Of a stretch of 64,000 nt of DNA, positions 1 through 9,076 are shown piece after piece; the first letter of the stretch is position 1, and each line of letters begins with the position of its first letter. The notes beneath the pieces are model-generated. The model was given only the letters and a program-made list of their open reading frames with translations, was not told the DNA's origin and made no database searches. Made by a program: the position numbers and the translations under genes. The DNA is from Bosea sp. NBC_00550 (GTDB lineage Bacteria; Pseudomonadota; Alphaproteobacteria; Rhizobiales; Beijerinckiaceae), in assembly GCF_026020075.1 (NCBI RefSeq), contig NZ_CP102772.1, positions 2,108,001-2,172,000 of the forward strand, written 5' to 3'.

Positions 1-575
1 ACCGTCCCGTCGGCCGCGATCACGAAAAGCTCCCCTTTGACCTGCCACAACGCGAAGGGCTCGCGCTCGGTGAGCGCGATCGAGACCTCGCCCGGATAGA
101 GCTTGCGCACCGTCGCCTCGCGAATCAGCGGCGTGGCTTCGAGCTGCTTGCGAGCCTCGTCGGCGTCGAAGAACACCAGCGACGTCTTCGAATCGATGCC
201 GGCCGCGACCAGCACCTCCTGCTCCGAGAGCCCCGAGAGGCCCGAGATGGTGACGCGGTCGATGCCGAAGCCGAGTGCGCGAGCCAGCATGTGGCGCGGC
301 TCGCCGTAATTGTCCTGCATGGTCTGCCAGTGGCCGCCCATCACGAAGCCGGTGCCCAGGCTCAGGGTGAGGAAGCCGATCGCGAGCCAGGTGCCGAGGC
401 TGCTCGGCAGGCGCTGCGCCAGCGGCACGGCGATGGCGCTGCGGCGCGAGCGGCGCAGCCACTTGCCCTGCCGCTCGCCGACGAGCAGCTGCGGGCCGGC
501 ATGCTGGACCGGCAGGCGCGAGACAGGTCTCGCCACCGGCGCGCGTCTTGCCACTGAAACGGGTTTCGCCGTCAT
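1..575 (-). CDS. ftsQ: Cell division protein FtsQ (partial, C-terminus outside window)
   Basis: FtsQ is the bitopic inner-membrane divisome protein that links FtsL/FtsB to septal peptidoglycan synthesis. About 191 residues are visible. A basic, proline-rich cytoplasmic tail (about residues 1-58) is followed by one membrane segment (about 60-80, TWLAIGFLTLSLGTGFVMG). A POTRA-like periplasmic domain then begins near residue 105 (DRVTISGLSGLSEQEVL) and continues with the family-typical KLYPGEVSIALTEREPFALW. The ATG at 573-575 is used because an upstream ATG at 580 hits a stop after two codons. It lies 5 nt after ddl, the usual alphaproteobacterial order ddl-ftsQ-ftsA-ftsZ. The gene is open at the left edge, so its length and the presence of ftsA/ftsZ cannot be checked. 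Confidence 0.93.
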   Translation of the reverse strand, partial: MTAKPVSVARRAPVARPVSRLPVQHAGPQLLVGERQGKWLRRSRRSAIAVPLAQRLPSSLGTWLAIGFLTLSLGTGFVMGGHWQTMQDNYGEPRHMLARALGFGIDRVTISGLSGLSEQEVLVAAGIDSKTSLVFFDADEARKQLEATPLIREATVRKLYPGEVSIALTEREPFALWQVKGELFVIAADGT

Positions 576-580
576 CGCAT

Positions 581-1495
581 TCACCGATCGAGGGAGGCGT
601 CCTCCACCATCCATTTGACGAGCTCACCGAAGTTCAGGCCCGCGTGGGCAGCCAGTTCGGGCACCAGGCTGGTCTCGGTCATTCCGGGTTGCGTATTGAC
701 CTCCAGCCAGACGAGCGTGTCGGTCTCGTCGTGGTATCGGAAGTCAGATCTGCTGACGCCCCGGCATCCGATTGCTTGATGCGCCGTTAACGCACACTCT
801 TCGATCTGCTGGTAAATTTTCGGTAAAATTTGAGCCGGACAGATGTGGATCGAGCCACCTTTCGCGTACTTCGCGTCGTAGTCGTAAAACTCACCGGTTG
901 CGGCTTGTATTTCCGTCACACCGAGGCTGCGCTCGCCCATCACCGCGCAGGTCAGCTCGCGGCCGGCGATAAAGGTTTCGGCCAGCAGCATTTCGCCACA
1001 GGGCCAGTCCGGCCGGGCGATTTCCTGCGGCGGATGCTCCCGGCCCTGCTTCACGATCACCACGCCGACAGAGGAACCCTCGTCGATCGGCTTGAGCACA
1101 TAGGGCGGCGGCAGCACATGCTGCTTCGCTGCGGCGAAGCGAGAGACGTTGACGCCATGGGCGACGGGCACGCCGGCCGCCTTCACCACCGTCTTCGTCC
1201 GGTCCTTGCGAATCGCGAGCGCCGAGGCCAGCACGCCGGAATGGGTATAGGGAATCCGCAGGATCTCGAGCACGCCCTGGATCGTGCCGTCCTCGCCGAA
1301 GCGCCCATGCAGCGCGTTGAAGGCGACGTCGGGCTTCAGCCGCGCGAGAACCTCGGCGATGTCCCGCTGCACGTCGACGCGCGTGACGCGGTAGCCGACG
1401 CTCTCCAGCGCTCGCGCGCAGGCCGCGCCGCTATTGAGGCTGACCTCCCGCTCGACGGACCATCCGCCCATCAGCACTGCGACGTGTTTGCTCAT
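581..1495 (-). CDS. ddl: D-alanine--D-alanine ligase
   Basis: Ddl is a cytoplasmic ATP-grasp enzyme that joins two D-alanines for the MurF step. The product is 304 aa, normal for DdlB. The N-terminal [15 protein letters not shown] loop is the usual substrate-binding start. The ATP-grasp core includes [14 protein letters not shown], and the C-terminal [16 protein letters not shown] supplies metal and substrate ligands. The start at 1495 ([11 protein letters not shown]) is preferred over an in-frame upstream ATG at 1537, which would add 14 residues with no family similarity. A CtrA-like palindrome sits about 45 bp upstream, so ddl-ftsQ probably has its own promoter. It is cut off from murB by a MarR gene and an exporter pseudogene. 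Confidence 0.95.
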   Translation of the reverse strand: MSKHVAVLMGGWSVEREVSLNSGAACARALESVGYRVTRVDVQRDIAEVLARLKPDVAFNALHGRFGEDGTIQGVLEILRIPYTHSGVLASALAIRKDRTKTVVKAAGVPVAHGVNVSRFAAAKQHVLPPPYVLKPIDEGSSVGVVIVKQGREHPPQEIARPDWPCGEMLLAETFIAGRELTCAVMGERSLGVTEIQAATGEFYDYDAKYAKGGSIHICPAQILPKIYQQIEECALTAHQAIGCRGVSRSDFRYHDETDTLVWLEVNTQPGMTETSLVPELAAHAGLNFGELVKWMVEDASLDR

Positions 1496-1536
1496 GCCGG
1501 TCCCCGCTCGATGCGATGGCCGAACCTCTGCCCGCA

Positions 1537-1559
1537 ATGGTTAACAGCGCGTTAACCAT
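1537..1559. promoter_or_regulatory. CtrA-like box upstream of ddl-ftsQ
   Basis: The palindrome ATGGTTAAC-agcgc-GTTAACCAT contains TTAA-N7-TTAAC, the CtrA consensus of alphaproteobacteria, including the TTAACCAT variant. It starts 42 bp upstream of the ddl ATG. In Caulobacter CtrA acts on the ftsQA promoter region, so the location fits. Binding is inferred. Confidence 0.6.
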
Positions 1560-1660
1560 GACGAACCGGGCGTTAACGAGGGACGACGGCCCGACGCTCC
1601 GGCCTTGAGAAGGCCATTACGGCTAGGCCTGAAGGCCTCTGTGTATTCACGAAAATCCGG

Positions 1661-1756
1661 GTCATCCCGGCCGGAGCGAAACGCAGAGCCGGGATCCATG
1701 CCTGAAGCTTGATCGGCAAAGCTCCGGCATGGATTCCGGGTCAAGCCCGGGATGAC
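1661..1756. repeat. Dispersed palindromic repeat, type B (copy 1)
   Basis: A 96-bp element opens with GTCATCCCGG and closes with CCCGGGATGAC. Internally it carries CCGGGATCCATGCCTGAAGC and, inverted, CCGGCATGGATTCCGGG. It lies between the convergently placed ddl promoter region and the marR 3' end. Related copies are at 12501, 23207, 24929 and 57665. Confidence 0.85.
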
Positions 1757-1785
1757 CGCGTGATTCCATAGAGAATCAGCAGCCG

Positions 1786-2283
1786 CTAGCCGATCTTGGC
1801 GAGAAGCCGTCGCAGTTGCGCCCGCTCCTCCGGCGAAAGGGCGCCGACCAGCCGCTCCTCCGTCGCGACATGCGAGACGACGATTCGGTCGGCGAGCGCG
1901 AAGCCCGCCTCCGTCAGCACGATGCGCAACGCCCGGCGGTCGGCCGGATCGGCCTGCCGCTCGATCAGCCCGCGTTTCTGCAGGCGGTCCAGCCGATTCG
2001 TCATCGCTGAGGTCGAGATCATCATGTCCTGCGCGAGTTCGGACGGTGAGAGCGCCCGCCCCTTGCCCTGCCGCCGCAGAGTCAGCAGCACGTCGAAACC
2101 GGCGAGATCGAGCTCGTCGGCCACGAGATTGGCGGAAACGCCGTCGCGCACCCGGTCGGCCGCGCGCCAGAGATCGCCGCAGACCGCCATAACGCTGGTG
2201 TCGAGGTCGGGACGCTCCCGCCGCCACTGCGTCAGGATCGAATCCATTGCCCCGCCCTGACCACCGGGCCGCTCCTCGCTCAT
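1786..2283 (-). CDS. MarR-family transcriptional regulator
   Basis: This 165-aa winged-helix regulator has the expected MarR layout. An N-terminal dimerisation helix is followed by the DNA-binding segment SPSELAQDMMISTSAMTNRLDRLQKRGLIER, then the wing with ADPADRRALRIVLTEAG, then a C-terminal dimer helix (SPEERAQLRRLLAKIG). It is transcribed divergently from an EamA-type exporter gene. The 118-bp gap contains a near-perfect 22-bp palindrome, so it probably represses itself and the exporter in response to a small molecule. The ligand cannot be told from sequence. Both genes interrupt the dcw cluster between murB and ddl. Confidence 0.88.
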   Translation of the reverse strand: MSEERPGGQGGAMDSILTQWRRERPDLDTSVMAVCGDLWRAADRVRDGVSANLVADELDLAGFDVLLTLRRQGKGRALSPSELAQDMMISTSAMTNRLDRLQKRGLIERQADPADRRALRIVLTEAGFALADRIVVSHVATEERLVGALSPEERAQLRRLLAKIG

Positions 2284-2313
2284 CCCCGCTCCTTGCCAAG
2301 TAATTTCATATCA

Positions 2314-2335
2314 GATAATTTGATATCGAATTATC
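2314..2335. promoter_or_regulatory. Probable MarR operator
   Basis: Arms GATAATT (2314-2320) and AATTATC (2329-2335) flank TGATATCG, whose core GATATC is itself palindromic. Only one base pair of the 22-bp dyad is mismatched. It lies in an AT-rich stretch between the divergent marR and EamA genes, the classic position for a MarR site. Confidence 0.65.
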
Positions 2336-2400
2336 TTACATCAAATCAAACTAGCATCGGCGCTGTCGGGAGCCAAGCTCCACGCGCATCGGAGGCCGCC

Positions 2401-3290
2401 ATGCCGAGCCTGAACAGAACGCTGCTGACCACGATCCTCGTGCCCTGCCTCTGGGGTTCCACCTACATCGTCTTCACCCAGACGCTGCCCGTGGATCACC
2501 CGCTGCTGGTCGGAGCTCTCCGCGCCTTGCCGGCCGGCCTTCTGCTGATGGCGCTTGGGCCGGGACTGCCGCCGCGCGACAAGCTCCTGCCGCTCGCGGC
2601 ACTCGGGCTCGCCAATATCGGGCTGTTCTTCGCGCTGCTCTTCGTCAGTGCCGCGCGCCTCCGGGCGGGCTTGCCGCCACGGTCGGCTCGATCCAGCCGC
2701 TGATCGTCGGACTGCTGGCCTGGCCGCTGCTCGGCCGGCGCCCCGGCCGGGGCCAGATCGTCGCCGCGCTCGCTGGCCTCGTCGGCGTGGCCCTGCTGGT
2801 GCTCGATCCGCATGCCCGGCCCGATGCCGTCGGCCTGATCGCCGGCCTCGCCAGCGCCGCCTCGATGGCGACCGGCACCGTGCTGATCGAACGCTGGGGC
2901 AAGATGGGCTCGCCGCTCGCTCTGGCGGCCTGGCAACTCACGCTGGGCGGGCTGATCCTGCTGCCGGTGGCGCTGCTGGTGGAAGGGCCGCCGCCGATGC
3001 CGACCGCCCTGAACGGCCTCGGCCTGGGCTATCTCGTCCTGATCGGCACCGCCCTCGCCTACTGGCTCTGGGTCCGGGGCATCACCACGCTCGGCGCCAG
3101 CGTCGCCTTTCTCGGGCTGCTCAGCCCAACGGTCGCGACCATCCTCGGCGCCGTCCTGCTCGGCCAATGGCTTGGCGGGCTCCAGCTCCTCGGCATCGCG
3201 ATCATCCTGAGTTCGACGATCGCCGGCATGCTACTCTCGCGCCGGGCCGCCGCGATGGCGACGATTACGCCGCAACCCCGAGCCGCTTGA
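2401..3290 (+). pseudogene. EamA/DMT-family exporter, frameshifted
   Basis: Drug/metabolite exporters of this family have ten membrane helices in two EamA halves. The reading frame opens at ATG 2401 (TTILVPCLWGSTYIVFTQTLP) and runs through about four helices to near 2660. The expected continuation, GGLAATVGSIQPLIVGLLAW, is found in another frame, which then runs to TGA 3288-3290 and covers the second EamA half (SLALAAWQLTLGGLILLP-like segment onward). One missing base in the run CGCCTCCGGGCGGG near 2660 explains the shift. It may be a true mutation or a sequencing/assembly error. The tail overlaps the 3' end of murB by 26 bp, convergently. Its presumed regulator is the divergent MarR. Confidence 0.85.
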
Positions 3291-4191
3291 TCTCCCAGTG
3301 CAGCTCGAAGCCGGAGTTGTCCTTGACCCGGCGGCGCACTTCTTCGCCCAGCCCCTCGACATCGGCCGCCGTCGCGCCGCCGGTGTTGATCAGGAAGTTG
3401 CAGTGCATCTCCGAGACCTGCGCCCCGCCGACGCGCAGGCCACGGCAGCCGGCAGCATCGATCAGCTTCCAGGCCTTGCCGCCATCGGGATTCTTGAAGG
3501 TCGAGCCTCCCGTGCGCTCCTTGATCGGCTGGGCCGCCTCGCGCGCCTGCGTCACCCGGTCCATCTCGGCCTGGATCGCCGCCTTGTCGCCCGGCCGCCC
3601 CTGGAAGAGCGCCGAGGTGAAGATGATCTCGCGGGTCGCCTCAGCGCTGTTGCGATAGGTGAAGCCCATCTGCGCGTGGCTCAGCGTTACGATCTCGCCC
3701 TTGCGGGTGACGCCACGCGCCTCGACCAGCACATCGGTCGTCTCGCCGCCATGGGCACCGGCGTTCATGCGCAGCGCCCCGCCGATCGAGCCGGGGATGC
3801 CGCGATAGAAGGCAAGCCCATCGAGCGAGGCATCGACCGCCGCCCGCGCCACCTTGACGTCCGGCACTGCCGTGCCGGCCCGCAGCCGATCGCCGGACTC
3901 GATCGCGATCTCGCCGAAGCCCTTGCCGCCGAGCCGGACCACGACGCCGGGAATGCCGCCGTCGCGCACGATCAGGTTGGAGCCGAGCCCGACCACGGTG
4001 ACCGGAATGTCCTCCGGCAGCTTCGAGAGCAGATAGGCCAGGTCCTCGTCATCGGCCGGCGTGAACAGGATCTGCGCGGCACCGCCGACGCGGAACCACG
4101 TCAGACCGGAAAGGTCCTGGTTCGCAAGGAGCCGCCCCCGCAGATCGGGAGCCGAGGCGCGGATGTCGGAGGTGAGGTCTGCAAAGGGCAT
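3265..4191 (-). CDS. murB: UDP-N-acetylenolpyruvoylglucosamine reductase MurB
   Basis: MurB is the cytoplasmic FAD/NADPH enzyme that reduces UDP-GlcNAc-enolpyruvate to UDP-MurNAc. The product is 308 aa, type II length. Visible signatures are the entry [10 protein letters not shown], the FAD-binding [19 protein letters not shown], the GFTYRNS loop, and [20 protein letters not shown], which holds the catalytic serine. It follows murC on the same strand, but a 165-bp gap carrying a palindromic repeat separates them. The stop overlaps the convergent exporter pseudogene. Confidence 0.96.
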   Translation of the reverse strand: MPFADLTSDIRASAPDLRGRLLANQDLSGLTWFRVGGAAQILFTPADDEDLAYLLSKLPEDIPVTVVGLGSNLIVRDGGIPGVVVRLGGKGFGEIAIESGDRLRAGTAVPDVKVARAAVDASLDGLAFYRGIPGSIGGALRMNAGAHGGETTDVLVEARGVTRKGEIVTLSHAQMGFTYRNSAEATREIIFTSALFQGRPGDKAAIQAEMDRVTQAREAAQPIKERTGGSTFKNPDGGKAWKLIDAAGCRGLRVGGAQVSEMHCNFLINTGGATAADVEGLGEEVRRRVKDNSGFELHWEIKRLGVAA

Positions 4192-4203
4192 GGCGTCGCT
4201 TTA

Positions 4204-4335
4204 GAGCATGATGATCCGGGACGGAACAGGTCGTCATGCTCGGGCTTGACCCGAGCATCTCTTGCCGAAGGAGTTTCCGTTGCCTTTTCCTACCTGAGAT
4301 TCTCGGGTCTACGCTTCGCTGCGCCCGAGAATGAC
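4204..4335. repeat. Dispersed palindromic repeat, type C (copy 1) with outer arm
   Basis: The core 4233-4335 begins GTCATGCTCGGGCTTGACC, whose GCTCGGG/CCCGAGC arms form a terminal hairpin, and ends CGCCCGAGAATGAC. An outer arm starting GAGCATGATGATCC precedes it from 4204. Positions 4232-4244 (CGTCATGCTCGGG) are a full match to the target guides of the IS110 bridge RNA at the right edge of the window and are unoccupied. Confidence 0.85.
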
Positions 4336-4356
4336 GGCGGAGAGTGCGGCGCACAT

Positions 4357-5760
4357 TCACGCCAGTGCCTTGAGTTCCCCCGGCAGCGCATAGGCCCATT
4401 GCGTGATGTTGCCGGCGCCGAGGCAGACGACGTAGTCGCCCGGCCCCGCCAGCTCCGCCACGATGCCGGCGAGCTTCTCGGGCCCTTCCAGCGGCAGCGT
4501 GTGGCGATGGCCGCGCGCCTTGATGCCCGCCACCAGCGAATCGCGGTCGGCGCCCGGGATCGGCGCCTCGCCGGCCGCATAGGTGTCGGCCACGATCACC
4601 GTGTCGGCGTCGTTGAAGCAGGCCGCGAAATCGTCGAACAGGCTGGAGAGCCGGGTGTAGCGATGCGGCTGCACGATGGCGATGACCTTGCCCTTGGTCG
4701 AGGCGCGCGCGGCCTTGAGCACGGCGGCGATCTCCACGGGGTGATGGCCGTAATCGTCGAAGATCAGCGCGCCGTTCCACTCGCCGGTCTTGGTGAAGCG
4801 GCGCTTGACGCCGCCGAAGCCGGCCAGCGCCTCGCGGATAACAGGCACGGGAATGCCGAGATCGTAGGCGACTGCGATAGCGGCCGTGGCGTTGAGCGCG
4901 TTGTGATGGCCGGGCATCGGCATGACGAGATCGCGGATCACCTCGTCGCGGCCCGATTTGCGGTCGCGGATAAGAAGCGTGAACTTTGCCTGCCCGCCCG
5001 AGAGATCGATGTCGATCAGGCGGAAATCGGCCTGCGGGTTCTCGCCATAGGTGACGACGCGGCGGTCCTCGATCTGGCCGACCAGACCCTGCACCGTCGG
5101 GTGGTCGATGCACATCACCGCGAAGCCGTAGAAGGGCAGGTTCTCGACGAAGGACCGGAACGCGGCCTTGATCGCGTCGAAGGTGCCGAAATGGTCGAGA
5201 TGCTCCGGATCGATATTGGTGACGATCGCGACGTCGGCCGGCAGCTTCAGGAAGGTGCCGTCCGATTCGTCGGCCTCGACCACCATCCAGTCGCTCTCGC
5301 CCATGCGGGCATTGGTGCCGTAGGCGTTGATGATGCCGCCGTTGATGACGGTCGGGTCCAGCCCTCCCTTCTCCAGCAGCGTCGCGACCAGCGAGGTCGT
5401 GGTCGTCTTGCCATGGGTGCCGGCGATGGCGACGCAGCTCTTCAGGCGCATCAGCTCGGCCAGCATCTCCGCCCGGCGCACCACGGGCAGGCGCAGCTCG
5501 CGCGCGGCGGCAAGCTCGGGATTGTCGCGCTTGATCGCGGTCGAGACCACGACGACCTCGGCCTCGCCGAGGTTTTCCGCCTTGTGGCCGACGAAGGTGG
5601 TGATGCCCTTTTCCGCAAGGCGCTTGACGTTGGCGCCGTCGGAGGCGTCCGAGCCCTGCACCTTGTAGCCGAGATTGTGCAGCACCTCGGCGATGCCGGA
5701 CATGCCGATGCCGCCGATGCCGACGAAATGGATGGAGCCGAGCTTCGGCGGCAGCTTCAT
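4357..5760 (-). CDS. murC: UDP-N-acetylmuramate--L-alanine ligase MurC
   Basis: MurC is the ATP-dependent cytoplasmic ligase that adds the first L-alanine to UDP-MurNAc. Its 467 aa match the family. The UDP-binding Rossmann start is [18 protein letters not shown]. The ATP-binding P-loop is [20 protein letters not shown], the central domain has [13 protein letters not shown] and [10 protein letters not shown], and the C-terminal domain has [12 protein letters not shown]. The gap to murG is 15 bp, so the two are co-transcribed. The next gene, murB, follows after a palindromic repeat that may attenuate or terminate transcription. Confidence 0.97.
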   Translation of the reverse strand: MKLPPKLGSIHFVGIGGIGMSGIAEVLHNLGYKVQGSDASDGANVKRLAEKGITTFVGHKAENLGEAEVVVVSTAIKRDNPELAAARELRLPVVRRAEMLAELMRLKSCVAIAGTHGKTTTTSLVATLLEKGGLDPTVINGGIINAYGTNARMGESDWMVVEADESDGTFLKLPADVAIVTNIDPEHLDHFGTFDAIKAAFRSFVENLPFYGFAVMCIDHPTVQGLVGQIEDRRVVTYGENPQADFRLIDIDLSGGQAKFTLLIRDRKSGRDEVIRDLVMPMPGHHNALNATAAIAVAYDLGIPVPVIREALAGFGGVKRRFTKTGEWNGALIFDDYGHHPVEIAAVLKAARASTKGKVIAIVQPHRYTRLSSLFDDFAACFNDADTVIVADTYAAGEAPIPGADRDSLVAGIKARGHRHTLPLEGPEKLAGIVAELAGPGDYVVCLGAGNITQWAYALPGELKALA

Positions 5761-5775
5761 GGTCCGTGAATCCTG

Positions 5776-6879
5776 TCAGTTCGAAGAATGGGCCGTGGCG
5801 ATCACGAGATCGGCCAGGCGGTCGGCAGCGTCGGGGATGCCGGCGCTCTTCGCGTTTGCGGCCATCGTCGTCAAGTGCGCCGGCTGCGCGATGAGCTGCG
5901 AGAGCTCGGCGGCGAGGTGCCGCGGCGTGAAGTCCGGCTGCATCATGCGGATGGCGCCACCGGCATCCTGAAGGAACCCGGCATTGGCGGCCTGGTCCTG
6001 ATCGAGCGAGCCCGGCAGCGGCACGAGGATGGCCGGCCTGCCGATCACGGTGAGCTCCGCCACTGTCGAGGCACCCGAGCGTGCGATGACCAGCTGCGCC
6101 GCCGCCATCTGCGCCGGCAGGTCCTTGAAGAAGGGCGCGATCGTCGCCTTCACGCCGAGCTTCTCGTAGATGCCGCGCACTCGTTCGTCATCCTCTGCCC
6201 GCGCCTGCTGGACGATCGCCAGCCGCGCTCGCTCCGCATCGGTCAGGAGCTGGATCGCCGGCGGCACGATGTCCGCCATGATGCGTGCGCCCTGGCTGCC
6301 GCCGAAGACCAGAAGCTGGATCCTGCCCTCGCCCGGCCAGTCATAGTCACGTCCGGCAGCCTCGATCACGGCCGGGCGGACGGGGTTGCCGACATGGCGG
6401 CATTTCGCCTGCTGGGCCTCGGTGAGACCACCCACCTTGGCGAAGCCCGTCGCGATCACGTCGGCACGGCCGGCGAGGAAGCGGTTGGCGCGGCCGATCA
6501 CGGCGTTCTGCTCATGGATGAGGGTGCGGACCCCGGCAAGCGAGGCGCCGAGCACCGGCGGCACGGTCGGGTAGCCGCCGAAGCCGACGACGACGGCGGG
6601 CTTGACCTGCGCGATGATCCGACGCGCCGCGAAGGTGCCCTTGGCGATGCGGAACAGCGCCGCGGCCTTCTGGAAGGGCGAGCGGCCGGACGGTGTCGCC
6701 GCCGGCACGGCATGCACCGCTTCGGCCGGGAAGGTGCCGGCGAACTCGGCGGCGCGCGTATCGGTCATCAGCACGACGCGCATGCCCTTGGCATGGAGCG
6801 CGTGGCTCAGCGCCTCGGCCGGGAAAAGATGGCCGCCGGTCCCGCCGGCGGCCAGCATGACGAGCTTGCCCGCTGCCAT
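5776..6879 (-). CDS. murG: UDP-GlcNAc transferase MurG (lipid II synthesis)
   Basis: MurG is a peripheral inner-membrane GT28 glycosyltransferase that turns lipid I into lipid II. The product is 367 aa. The N-terminal glycine-rich loop MLAAGGTGGHLFPAEAL and the HEQNAVIGRANRFL segment are diagnostic. The C-terminal donor-sugar domain shows LLVFGGSQGA, then ARSGASTVAELTVIGRPAILVPLP, then DQDQAANAGFLQDAGGA. The start lies 3 nt after the ftsW stop, implying translational coupling. Confidence 0.97.
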   Translation of the reverse strand: MAAGKLVMLAAGGTGGHLFPAEALSHALHAKGMRVVLMTDTRAAEFAGTFPAEAVHAVPAATPSGRSPFQKAAALFRIAKGTFAARRIIAQVKPAVVVGFGGYPTVPPVLGASLAGVRTLIHEQNAVIGRANRFLAGRADVIATGFAKVGGLTEAQQAKCRHVGNPVRPAVIEAAGRDYDWPGEGRIQLLVFGGSQGARIMADIVPPAIQLLTDAERARLAIVQQARAEDDERVRGIYEKLGVKATIAPFFKDLPAQMAAAQLVIARSGASTVAELTVIGRPAILVPLPGSLDQDQAANAGFLQDAGGAIRMMQPDFTPRHLAAELSQLIAQPAHLTTMAANAKSAGIPDAADRLADLVIATAHSSN

Positions 6880-6882
6880 CGT

Positions 6883-8016
6883 TCAACGTCCGTAGGAGCC
6901 GAAATCGACCGAGCGCGGCCTGCGCCGGGTCAGCGCCAGCAGGAAGCCGGTGCCGATCGCGAGCGAGAGCAGCGACGAGCCGCCATAGGAGATGAACGGT
7001 AGCGTCATGCCCTTGGCCGGCATCATGTGCAGGTTGACCATCATGTTGATTGCCGCCTGGATGCCGAAGAGCAAAGCGAGCCCCGTCACGGCGAGGCGGA
7101 TGAACGGGTCCTCCGCCTTCTGCGCCACGAAGAGCGACCGGATCACGATGGCCGCGAACAGCGCGACGAGCAGCATGCAGACGAGGATGCCGAATTCCTC
7201 GGCCGTGACGGCGAAGATGAAGTCGGTATGCGCGTCCGGCAGGATGCGCTTGACCGTGCCCTCGCCCGGTCCCTTCCCCAGCCAGCCGCCCTGCGCGAAG
7301 CTCTCCAGCGCCGTGTCGACCTGGAAGGTGTCGCCCGAGCCCTTGTCCATGAAGCGCTCGATGCGGGCGCGGACGTGCGGCACCAGCTCATAGGCGACGA
7401 GGATGCCGGTGGCGCCGATGCCGCCGAGCCCGATCACCCAGAACCAATGCAGGCCGGCGACGAAGAACAGCCCGCACCAGACGAGGCTGACCAGCATGGT
7501 CTGGCCGAAATCGGGTTGCAGCACGAGTGGCACGATCGTGACCGGCAGCAGCAGCAGGGCCATGATCGTGCCCGGCAGGTCCGGCCGGCGCGTGCCCTCG
7601 GCGAAGGCCCAGGCGGCCAGCACGACAAAGGCCGGCTTCAGGAATTCGGAAGGCTGGACCGAGCCTAGCGGGCCGAGCGTCAGCCAGCGCTTGGCGCCCT
7701 TCACCTCGACGCCGAAATAGAGCGTCGCCACCACCATCGCGAGCGAGACGACATAGATCAGCAGCGCCGCGCGACGCACCTGGCGTGGCGTCATCAGCGA
7801 GACGCCGAGGAAGATCGCCAGCGCGACCGCGAGATAGGCCGCCTGCCGGTTGACGAAATGGAAGGTCGAGAGCCCGAGCCGCTCGGCCACCGGCGGCCCG
7901 CCGGCCATCAGCAGCACCACGCCCGAGACCATCAGCGCGACGAGCGCGGTCAGGATCAGGCGATCGATCGACCACCACCAGCGGCCACTGAGAGAAGGTT
8001 CCGCGCGCGAGACCAT
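6883..8016 (-). CDS. ftsW: Septal peptidoglycan glycosyltransferase FtsW (SEDS)
   Basis: FtsW is a polytopic SEDS glycosyltransferase that polymerises lipid II at the septum together with FtsI. The 377-aa product has about ten hydrophobic segments. SEDS landmarks are VEVKGAKRWLTLGPLGSVQPSEFLKP, the LQPDFGQTMLV segment, the periplasmic loop SFAQGGWLGKGPGEGTVKRI followed by LPDAHTDFIFAVTAEEFG, and the final PFISYGGSSLLSLAIGTG. It begins a sub-operon ftsW-murG-murC, being separated from murD by a 4.3-kb inserted cassette. A single GGTTAACC sequence 72-79 bp upstream may be a regulator half-site, but this is weak. Confidence 0.96.
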   Translation of the reverse strand: MVSRAEPSLSGRWWWSIDRLILTALVALMVSGVVLLMAGGPPVAERLGLSTFHFVNRQAAYLAVALAIFLGVSLMTPRQVRRAALLIYVVSLAMVVATLYFGVEVKGAKRWLTLGPLGSVQPSEFLKPAFVVLAAWAFAEGTRRPDLPGTIMALLLLPVTIVPLVLQPDFGQTMLVSLVWCGLFFVAGLHWFWVIGLGGIGATGILVAYELVPHVRARIERFMDKGSGDTFQVDTALESFAQGGWLGKGPGEGTVKRILPDAHTDFIFAVTAEEFGILVCMLLVALFAAIVIRSLFVAQKAEDPFIRLAVTGLALLFGIQAAINMMVNLHMMPAKGMTLPFISYGGSSLLSLAIGTGFLLALTRRRPRSVDFGSYGR

Positions 8017-8196
8017 GACGGCATCCCATCGACAAATTCTGCGCGGCCGAAGCCACGCCTTGCGTGACGAATCACTCTGTCAATGAATGGTTAACCGATT
8101 GATTCCGATGCCGCGGTTTGCCGGACTTGCACACGGCGAACGACCGGCTTGCCGGACGGCACTCCGAAGCCCGCTGTTTTAGGACGGAGCCACACC

Positions 8197-8338
8197 GTCA
8201 TTCCGGGGCGGGCCGAAGGCCTGAGCCCGGAACCCAGAACCGATATCGCTCGTCGGGAAGGCGCTCAAGTTGGCCAGCTCTTTCGTCGCATGCGTCGGCT
8301 CTGGGTTCCGGACTCTTCGCTTGAAGCCCCGGAATGAC
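8197..8338. repeat. Dispersed palindromic repeat, type A (copy 1)
   Basis: The element opens GTCATTCCGGGGC and closes GCCCCGGAATGAC, with inner inverted segments CCCGGAACCCAGAACCGAT and TCTGGGTTCCGG. It fills most of the 350-bp gap between ftsW and the TetR gene. The rest of that gap (8017-8196) shows only GGTTAACC at 8089-8096. Other type A copies are at 14074, 18364, 33152 and 34159. Confidence 0.85.
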
Positions 8339-8366
8339 CGCTTGGTTGCATGCAGAGCCGGGAAGC

Positions 8367-9014
8367 CTATCCCGTCGTCACCGCGGCCGCGAAGACGCGG
8401 GCGATGCCGGCTAGCCGCTCGGCATAGGCCTGGGCACCCGGCGGCTCGCCCGTCTTGGCGCCGGCAGCGGCGAACATCAGCCCAGCGATCCAGTCCTCGA
8501 TGGTGATGGAGCCACGGTTCAGGGCGATCTCGCCCTGGGCTTCCGCTTCCCGAAGCAGCTGGCGCGCGAAGCTGGCGAAGATCTGCTCGAACGCCTGCAA
8601 CTCCCGCGTCGCGATGGCGTTCATCACCGCCTTCAGCTCGACGAGATGCTCGCCGGTGCCGAAGCTCGCATAGGCCTGCCCGTGATGAGCCTGGAGCAGC
8701 GCGGCGAGGCGTTCCGGGAACGGCCCCCTCCTCTCGATCACCTCACGGCAACGTGCCTCGACGCGGCGCGCCAGCAAGTCCAGCATCGCCCGGAAGACGT
8801 CGTCCTTGCCCTTGAAGTGGAGGTAGAGCGTCGCCTTGGCGAGACCTGCCTCTTTGGCGATGTCGTCCATCGAGCTGCGCTTGTAGCCATAGCGGGCGAA
8901 CAGCCGCAGCGCCGCATCGGCGATCTGGTCGACGCGGGCATTCGCCTCGTCGACAGGGAGAGGGCTGGAACTTTCGCTTTCGTCCGGCATTTGCAGCGTC
9001 GGTAGTCTTGACAA
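8367..9014 (-). CDS. TetR/AcrR-family transcriptional regulator
   Basis: The protein is 215 aa. The N-terminal helix-turn-helix is canonical: DQIADAALRLFARYGYKRSS, then MDDIAKEAGLAKATLYLHFKGKDDVFRAML. The remaining all-helical region is the ligand/dimer domain and carries no recognisable ligand signature. It is divergent from iorA, and a large nested palindrome lies in the 178 bp between the two start codons, so it most likely represses the iorA-iorB-cytochrome operon and itself. A later in-frame start at 8990 (MPDESES) is possible. The inducer, presumably an aromatic or N-heterocyclic substrate, is a guess. Confidence 0.88.
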   Translation of the reverse strand: MSRLPTLQMPDESESSSPLPVDEANARVDQIADAALRLFARYGYKRSSMDDIAKEAGLAKATLYLHFKGKDDVFRAMLDLLARRVEARCREVIERRGPFPERLAALLQAHHGQAYASFGTGEHLVELKAVMNAIATRELQAFEQIFASFARQLLREAEAQGEIALNRGSITIEDWIAGLMFAAAGAKTGEPPGAQAYAERLAGIARVFAAAVTTG

Positions 9015-9025
9015 AATCCAAACTG

Positions 9026-9076
9026 CGCGCGACCATCCTAATTAGACTCAAAACGTCTAATTAGTCCAGTCGCGCG
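9026..9076. promoter_or_regulatory. Nested palindrome, probable TetR operator
   Basis: The inner arms CTAATTAGAC (9038-9047) and GTCTAATTAG (9055-9064) are a perfect 10-bp inverted repeat around TCAAAAC. Outer arms CGCGCGAC and GTCGCGCG sit 4 bp further out on each side, giving 18 paired bases per side. The dyad lies between the divergent tetR and iorA genes, as expected for a TetR dimer-pair site. Confidence 0.7.

Noticed and set aside
1661..1756. Possibility that the dispersed palindromes form CRISPR arrays
   Set aside because: Copies are kilobases apart, contain internal inverted symmetry and have no regular spacers or cas genes.
8087..8098. GGTTAACC upstream of ftsW as a CtrA site
   Set aside because: Only one half-site is present, without the TTAA-N7-TTAA spacing, unlike the site at 1537-1559.
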